Shown here: piece by piece, positions 60,249 through 64,000 of the stretch
How the letters are laid out: every line of letters begins with the position of its first letter
Position numbering within the stretch: the stretch's first letter is position 1
Assembly (NCBI GenBank): GCA_910575475.1
Contig: CAJTGD010000022.1
Location: 1-64,000, forward strand
Length of the DNA stretch: 64,000 nt
Origin: Lachnospiraceae bacterium
GTDB lineage: Bacteria; Bacillota; Clostridia; Lachnospirales; Lachnospiraceae
Direction of reading: 5' to 3'
The notes under the pieces: model-generated
What the model saw: the letters and a program-made list of their open reading frames with translations, nothing else
Told to the model about the DNA's origin: nothing
Database searches by the model: none
Made by a program: the position numbers and the translations under genes

Positions 60249-60968
60249 ATGTTAGATATCTTTGTATGCGAAGACAATGCCGCACAGCGGCGGACTGTTG
60301 TAAATATCATTCAAAATACTGTTCTGATAGAAGAATTGGATATGCAGCTTACTTTAGATACAGGAGACCCTTATATGTTGTTGAAAAAAATCAAGACCAG
60401 TCAGAACACAGGTATTTATTTCCTTGACATTGACTTGAACAGCAGCATGAATGGAATGAAGCTGGCACAGCAAATCAGATTGTATGACCCCCGTGGTTTC
60501 ATCATATTCATAACCGCACATTCAGAACTGAGCTATATGACTTTTCAGTATCGGGTAGAGGCGATGGACTTTGTATTAAAAGACAACCCTGCCGAAGCGA
60601 AAGTGAAACTCAGAGAATGTCTATTAAATGCTATGGAACGACATACGCTCCAAACCAACAAGACACATAAGGTCTATACCCTTGAAATTGGCGGACGAAA
60701 AATCAGCGTGGATTATGAGGATATTTTATTTTTTGAAACTTCCAGCAATATCCATAAAGTCATTCTCCATGCAAAAGACCGCCAGATTGAATTTCCCAGT
60801 ACCTTAAAAGAACTAACAGGTGTATTGGACAGCAATTTTGTGCGTTGCCATCGGGCATTTTTGGTAAACAAAAATAATATAAAAGAAGTTGACACTAAAA
60901 ATCGAATTATCCATTTTGCCAATGGAGAAACTTGCCTGATGTCCACACGCATGATGAAAGGGCTTTAA
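60249..60968 (+). CDS. AgrA-like LytTR response regulator
   Basis: A 239-residue regulator. The receiver domain has acidic pair E8-D9 in CEDN and phosphoacceptor D60 in YFLDIDL. The LytTR DNA-binding domain occupies about residues 135-239 (ISVDYEDILFFETSSNIHKVILHAKDRQIEFPSTLKELTGVL then FVRCHRAFLVNKNNIKEVD). It would bind paired direct repeats upstream of target genes. It forms an operon with the kinase and ends at a strong bidirectional terminator. Confidence 0.92.
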   Translation: MLDIFVCEDNAAQRRTVVNIIQNTVLIEELDMQLTLDTGDPYMLLKKIKTSQNTGIYFLDIDLNSSMNGMKLAQQIRLYDPRGFIIFITAHSELSYMTFQYRVEAMDFVLKDNPAEAKVKLRECLLNAMERHTLQTNKTHKVYTLEIGGRKISVDYEDILFFETSSNIHKVILHAKDRQIEFPSTLKELTGVLDSNFVRCHRAFLVNKNNIKEVDTKNRIIHFANGETCLMSTRMMKGL

Positions 60969-61020
60969 AGCAATTTTCAATACTGTCATCTTCACATTGA
61001 AATTGTATTGTTTGACGAAA

Positions 61021-61048
61021 ATAAGGGTGAGGTTTTCCCCACCCTTAT
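61021..61048. terminator. Bidirectional terminator
   Basis: ATAAGGGTG (61021-61029) pairs with CACCCTTAT (61040-61048), followed by CTTTTAC on the plus strand and preceded by AAAA-rich DNA. It separates the convergent LytTR and tnpV genes. Confidence 0.75.
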
Positions 61049-61051
61049 CTT

Positions 61052-61426
61052 TTACATTTGAATAATTTCCTCGTTCACAATCTCCCTTGCACACGCCCTT
61101 ATGTTGTTGAGCCGTCCTGTCCATTCTATGGCGTTTTCTTCCTTTAGACGTTCCGTTATGCCCTGTGCCTGTTTCATGCCCTCTATGAGCCTTTCAAAGC
61201 GTTTCTGTGCCTGCCTGTCGATGTCGGCAAGGTAGACGTTAAGCCTGCCGCTTGTGAGAAGATTGGTGTATGTAACCTTGCGGTACTGCTTCAGATAGTC
61301 CAGATGCCGCTGTCCCCATATGCCTATCGGCAGTTCTTCTTCGGCGGGTAATCGTAAATCTGGAATAAAATATCCATTTTCTTCATGATATGTGCCGTCT
61401 AACTGTTCAAATAGCGATTTTATCAT
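61052..61426 (-). CDS. tnpV: TnpV family transposon-encoded protein
   Basis: A 124-residue protein (start 61426, GGAGG 8 nt upstream). It has the TnpV hallmark PIGIWGQRHLDYLKQYRKVTYTNLLTSGRLNVYLADIDRQAQKRFERLIEGMKQAQGITE...ENAIEWTGRLNNIRACAREIV. TnpV genes are carried by Tn4451-type and Tn1549-type clostridial mobilizable and conjugative transposons; their function is not established. With mobA, oriT and the Agr-like pair it outlines one decayed mobile element. No TnpX-type recombinase is seen. Confidence 0.88.
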   Translation of the reverse strand: MIKSLFEQLDGTYHEENGYFIPDLRLPAEEELPIGIWGQRHLDYLKQYRKVTYTNLLTSGRLNVYLADIDRQAQKRFERLIEGMKQAQGITERLKEENAIEWTGRLNNIRACAREIVNEEIIQM

Positions 61427-61514
61427 TTTGTAATTCCTCCAAACAAGATATTCACTCCACATATTTGTGTCTGCTGTCTTAAACACATTTTTTGAGTTTT
61501 ATCCTTATCTGGTT

Positions 61515-62044
61515 TCATTCATCATCAATTTCCTTACATACTGTTCCAGCTTCACCTAAATTCTTATTACTTTTCCCTTCAATCCATTGGCGAATCCGTG
61601 CGGCATGATTTTCGCGTACGAATTCCTGATATAAAAAAGAATCCCCCCGTTCCTTAGCACACTCTCCATATTCCGATTCCTGCGTATCATTCAATACTTT
61701 TTCTTTATATTCTTTAAATGCAGTCTCATATCTATGTTCAAATTCATCTTTTGTTATCACCATGCCTAAATCATGAAAATAAATAGCAAGAGTAAGCATA
61801 AGCCATTCTGCATACGTCATTTTTTCTTTCGTTGTCTCTGGAATTAACCATTCCACAATTTTTAACATTTCATCAATATGAGCTATACTATGCACTGTAT
61901 ATTCCTCAAATATTCCACCTTTCCAATGAATCCCAGCATAACTTCTACCCTATCTCTAATGTGTAATAACTTTATGCCTCTACAAAATAACAGTTTCTCT
62001 GCTTTTTCAGCTTGTATTTCTGCATAATTAACAAACCCATCCAT
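61515..62044 (-). pseudogene. HD-domain protein, frameshifted and truncated
   Basis: The start MDGFVNYAEIQAEKAEKLLF at 62044 follows AGAGG. The frame runs to LGFIGK, then shifts near 61924; EEYTVHSIAHIDEMLKIVEW continues in the next frame, with the metal-binding HD pair in LAIYFHDLGMVITKDEFE. It ends at KEIDDE. Related proteins pair this HD-type N-terminal domain with a long GHKL/Hsp90-like ATPase and reach several hundred residues or more; that part is missing. It lies next to the PmeII-type restriction genes and may be a lost defence component. Confidence 0.6.
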
Positions 62045-62100
62045 ATAATCATCCTCTTTCAGTATACTATCATAAAAGCGCACAATAATGCCATTTACAA

Positions 62101-62841
62101 TCAATCTCCCGAATTAAATTCCACCAGCTTCTCCCAGTCAATACTTCCATCTTCCCGGCAAAAACTATTGGAAAATTCTCTTATCAGTCTATTAGCTGCC
62201 CTATTATAGCTTTCTTTATAATCAGCGACATACTTTTCCGGCATTGTTCCCATATATCCGATGATTTTTATGTAAAATTCTTCATCGCCCGTCAGTTCTT
62301 CCCAGAAACGTTTTCCTGCAAGTTCCTGATACATTTTCGGTTTTCCTCTGCCGGAATCTTTCTTTTTACCATAGCAATAGCCGATGCAGGCCTCATACCT
62401 TGCCTTTGCCTGCTGTGCTAACTTTGATGCAGCTGTAAAATTCTGCTCCTGCCGTTTTTTACTATCCGCGTTAAACACAGATGGACCGCTTTTTACAGCT
62501 ATGGCAGAAATCGTATTTGTTTCATTATTATGAATCATAATGTCGATGCCTTCTGCCAACGCTTTATTTCCACCGCTGGCAGCTATCGCTATCGGTTCGA
62601 AAAAGCAATTTCCAAAAATTGTTTCTTCACTGGAACTCACAAAAGCAGTAAGAACAGAATCCACAATTTCTGAAGCATTCTGCATGGCTTTTGCACGGTA
62701 TAAGTAGGGATTTTTCCGCTTCATTATCTTTTGTATATTCAATCCGTCTATCTTTTCAATTAACGTTCCATAAAATGTTTCCAGAGCCGAAGCTATTGCC
62801 TGGATTACCGCCTGTTCATCAAATGAATTATTTAACGGCAT
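62101..62841 (-). CDS. Type II restriction endonuclease, PmeII-like
   Basis: A 246-residue protein. It has a helical N-terminus (FDEQAVIQAIASALETFYGTLIEKIDGL), then a nuclease-like core with GIDIMIHNNETNTISAIAVKSGPSVFNADSKKRQEQNF, in which D, E-like and K residues (GIDI...AVKSG) fit a PD-(D/E)xK-type site, and a conserved ACIGYCYGKK-K region. It resembles the endonucleases annotated as PmeII family. It overlaps the end of the C5 methyltransferase gene by 14 nt, the typical arrangement of a type II pair. No lesion is visible. Confidence 0.72.
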   Translation of the reverse strand: MPLNNSFDEQAVIQAIASALETFYGTLIEKIDGLNIQKIMKRKNPYLYRAKAMQNASEIVDSVLTAFVSSSEETIFGNCFFEPIAIAASGGNKALAEGIDIMIHNNETNTISAIAVKSGPSVFNADSKKRQEQNFTAASKLAQQAKARYEACIGYCYGKKKDSGRGKPKMYQELAGKRFWEELTGDEEFYIKIIGYMGTMPEKYVADYKESYNRAANRLIREFSNSFCREDGSIDWEKLVEFNSGD

Positions 62842-64000
62842 ATAAATTTCCTCCCAATTCTATTGCGTTTCTGATTTTATTATGTACATTCGTACCTCTG
62901 AACCGTTTTGTCTGAATGAAAGCAGAAGAATTTGCCACAGATAAAACTGCCTTCCCAATAGCTTCAGCCAGTCCGACTGGTACAGCATTTCCTATCTGTC
63001 TATATTTTGCTGCTGTGGTACCCGTAAAAACCCATTCATCTGGGAATTGTTGGATTCTCGCATACTCCCGCACACTTAATGGTCTGTTTTGTGTAGGATG
63101 GCACATCATTGTTGCTTTCTGAACCGGAGATGTAACAACCGTCGGAGATGGCTGATCGTATGATAACTTCCTATAAAATCCAACTTTACCGCCGCCAGAT
63201 TGATACGCTCCGCCCATTGCAATGGGTATGATATCTTCAGGTAAATCCCGCCAGTTACCGCCTTCGGGAATCATTTTCAAAAACTTTAGACGTTCTTCAC
63301 TTAACGTTGCGCATTCTCCGTGTTCAAGTTCTAAATCTCCAATTACACTCCTCACAGTTTGCCATTGGTACTCTTTATTCTGATGCATTTGAAAATGCGT
63401 AGGCAGCGGAAGAAATATATCCTCATTGTCCCGGCTTCCAATCAATACAAACCGTTCTCGAAACTGCGGAACACCATAATTTACAGCATCCAGCACTCCA
63501 TAGACTGTTTTATATCCCAGTTTATCAAATTCAGCCAATATCACGTCCAATACGGTTCCTAATTTCTGTTCTGGATCACTTTCATCTCTTTCAGATAAGG
63601 GTACATGCTTTAAAGGCGCTGACATGATTCCTTTTACATTCTCCATAACAAAAAATCGAGGTCTGATATAATCTATCATACGGATGAAATCCATAAATAA
63701 ACTTCCTCGCGGGTCATTAATCCCTAATCTTTTGCCCGCTGTAGAAAAAGGCTGACACGGCGGTCCGCCGCAGATCAAAAATGGTTCGCCAATCTTTAAT
63801 CCAATTAATTCCAATAGTTGTTGCGGCTCAACTTCTCTGATATCGCCGCCTAACACTTTATGCCCATTCTCTCTCATGGTTTTTACACAAGAAGCATCAA
63901 AATCCTGTCCTATAGCTACATTTAAACCAGCTTTTTCTAACCCTATATCTAAACCCATCGCCCCGGAGAACAAAGAAATAACGTCCCTATTATCAGCATA
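62828..64000 (-). CDS. DNA (cytosine-5-)methyltransferase, 5' end outside the window
   Basis: At least 390 residues; the reading frame is open to the right edge (NRDVISLFSGAMGLDIGLEK), so the start lies beyond 64000. Motif I is LFSGAMGLDIGLEKAG. The catalytic loop is CGGPPCQPFSTAGKR (motif IV), motif VI is FFVMENVKG and motif VIII reads QFRERFVLIG. A target-recognition region follows, then RLSYDQPSPTVVTSP-like (KLSYDQPSPTVVTSP), and motifs IX-X (IGNAVPVGLAEAIGKAV). It would protect the site cut by the adjacent PmeII-like enzyme. Confidence 0.94.
   Translation of the reverse strand, partial: YADNRDVISLFSGAMGLDIGLEKAGLNVAIGQDFDASCVKTMRENGHKVLGGDIREVEPQQLLELIGLKIGEPFLICGGPPCQPFSTAGKRLGINDPRGSLFMDFIRMIDYIRPRFFVMENVKGIMSAPLKHVPLSERDESDPEQKLGTVLDVILAEFDKLGYKTVYGVLDAVNYGVPQFRERFVLIGSRDNEDIFLPLPTHFQMHQNKEYQWQTVRSVIGDLELEHGECATLSEERLKFLKMIPEGGNWRDLPEDIIPIAMGGAYQSGGGKVGFYRKLSYDQPSPTVVTSPVQKATMMCHPTQNRPLSVREYARIQQFPDEWVFTGTTAAKYRQIGNAVPVGLAEAIGKAVLSVANSSAFIQTKRFRGTNVHNKIRNAIELGGNLYAVK

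Noticed and set aside
58947..60968. Complete agr quorum-sensing locus
   Set aside because: No AgrB protease or AgrD precursor could be identified within several kilobases; the small divergent protein lacks their features.

Overview
The window looks like a Clostridia chromosome, most likely a gut Lachnospiraceae-type Bacillota. The evidence is strong AGGAGG-type ribosome binding sites, YesM/YesN-controlled sugar ABC loci, YesL (DUF624), TnpV and MobA/MobL mobilization genes, and Tn916-type Int/Xis. This is inference from gene content; no rRNA or tRNA gene was recognised. Base composition is patchy: AT-rich islands (about 0.4-2.2, 2.2-14.4, 14.4-15.7 and 58-64 kb) sit among GC-richer core-like blocks (18.6-21.4, 35.7-45.5 and 52-55 kb).

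1-2.2 kb holds remnants: a palindromic element, a transposase tail, an LPD3/Barnase-like protein, an unrecognised gene coupled to an internally deleted DUF3990 gene, and the C-terminal half of a type I restriction specificity gene (hsdS). 2209-14447 is an integrated mobilizable element lying inside hsdS, bounded by the 12-bp repeat AATCGGGATTTG. It encodes a Tn916-type integrase, an XRE regulator, an excisionase, iteron-like repeats, a hairpin cluster that may be oriT, and a MobA/MobL relaxase. Its cargo is a complete phosphate module, pstS-pstC-pstA-pstB-phoU plus a PhoB/PhoR-type two-component pair, with a Pho-box-like repeat upstream. Joining the flanks restores an in-frame hsdS across the conserved IKSRFVEMFGDP hinge. 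14.4-17.3 kb has the N-terminal hsdS half and hsdM, separated by ImmA/IrrE and DUF2442 fragments flanked by imperfect repeats.

17.3-21.7 kb has an orphan HicB, a GNAT acetyltransferase, and broken Old-Yellow-Enzyme and aconitase-X genes. 21.7-33.1 kb is a carbohydrate locus on the minus strand: GH1 beta-glucosidase, a large GH106-like hydrolase, YesN/YesM two-component genes, a solute-binding lipoprotein and two permeases. Two of its promoters carry matching 41-bp boxes. 33.1-35.5 kb is a gene graveyard followed by a HEPN gene. 35.7-45.5 kb is a ten-gene Mrp/Mbh-type cation/proton antiporter operon with four large proton-channel subunits and no oxidoreductase genes.

45.7-51.5 kb is a second sugar ABC locus with two AraC regulators and YesL. 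52-55.4 kb is a MacB-like ABC exporter pair, and 55.65-56.6 kb a PfkB sugar kinase. 56.7-61.4 kb is a decayed mobilizable transposon: a mobA gene with an internal deletion, an RSF1010-like oriT core, an Agr-like GHKL/LytTR pair and tnpV. The right end is a restriction-modification cluster: a C5 methyltransferase running off the window, a PmeII-like endonuclease, and a frameshifted HD-domain gene.

Internal deletions and frameshifts recur in accessory genes along the window, while the large operons (pst, sugar loci, Mrp, exporter) appear intact.
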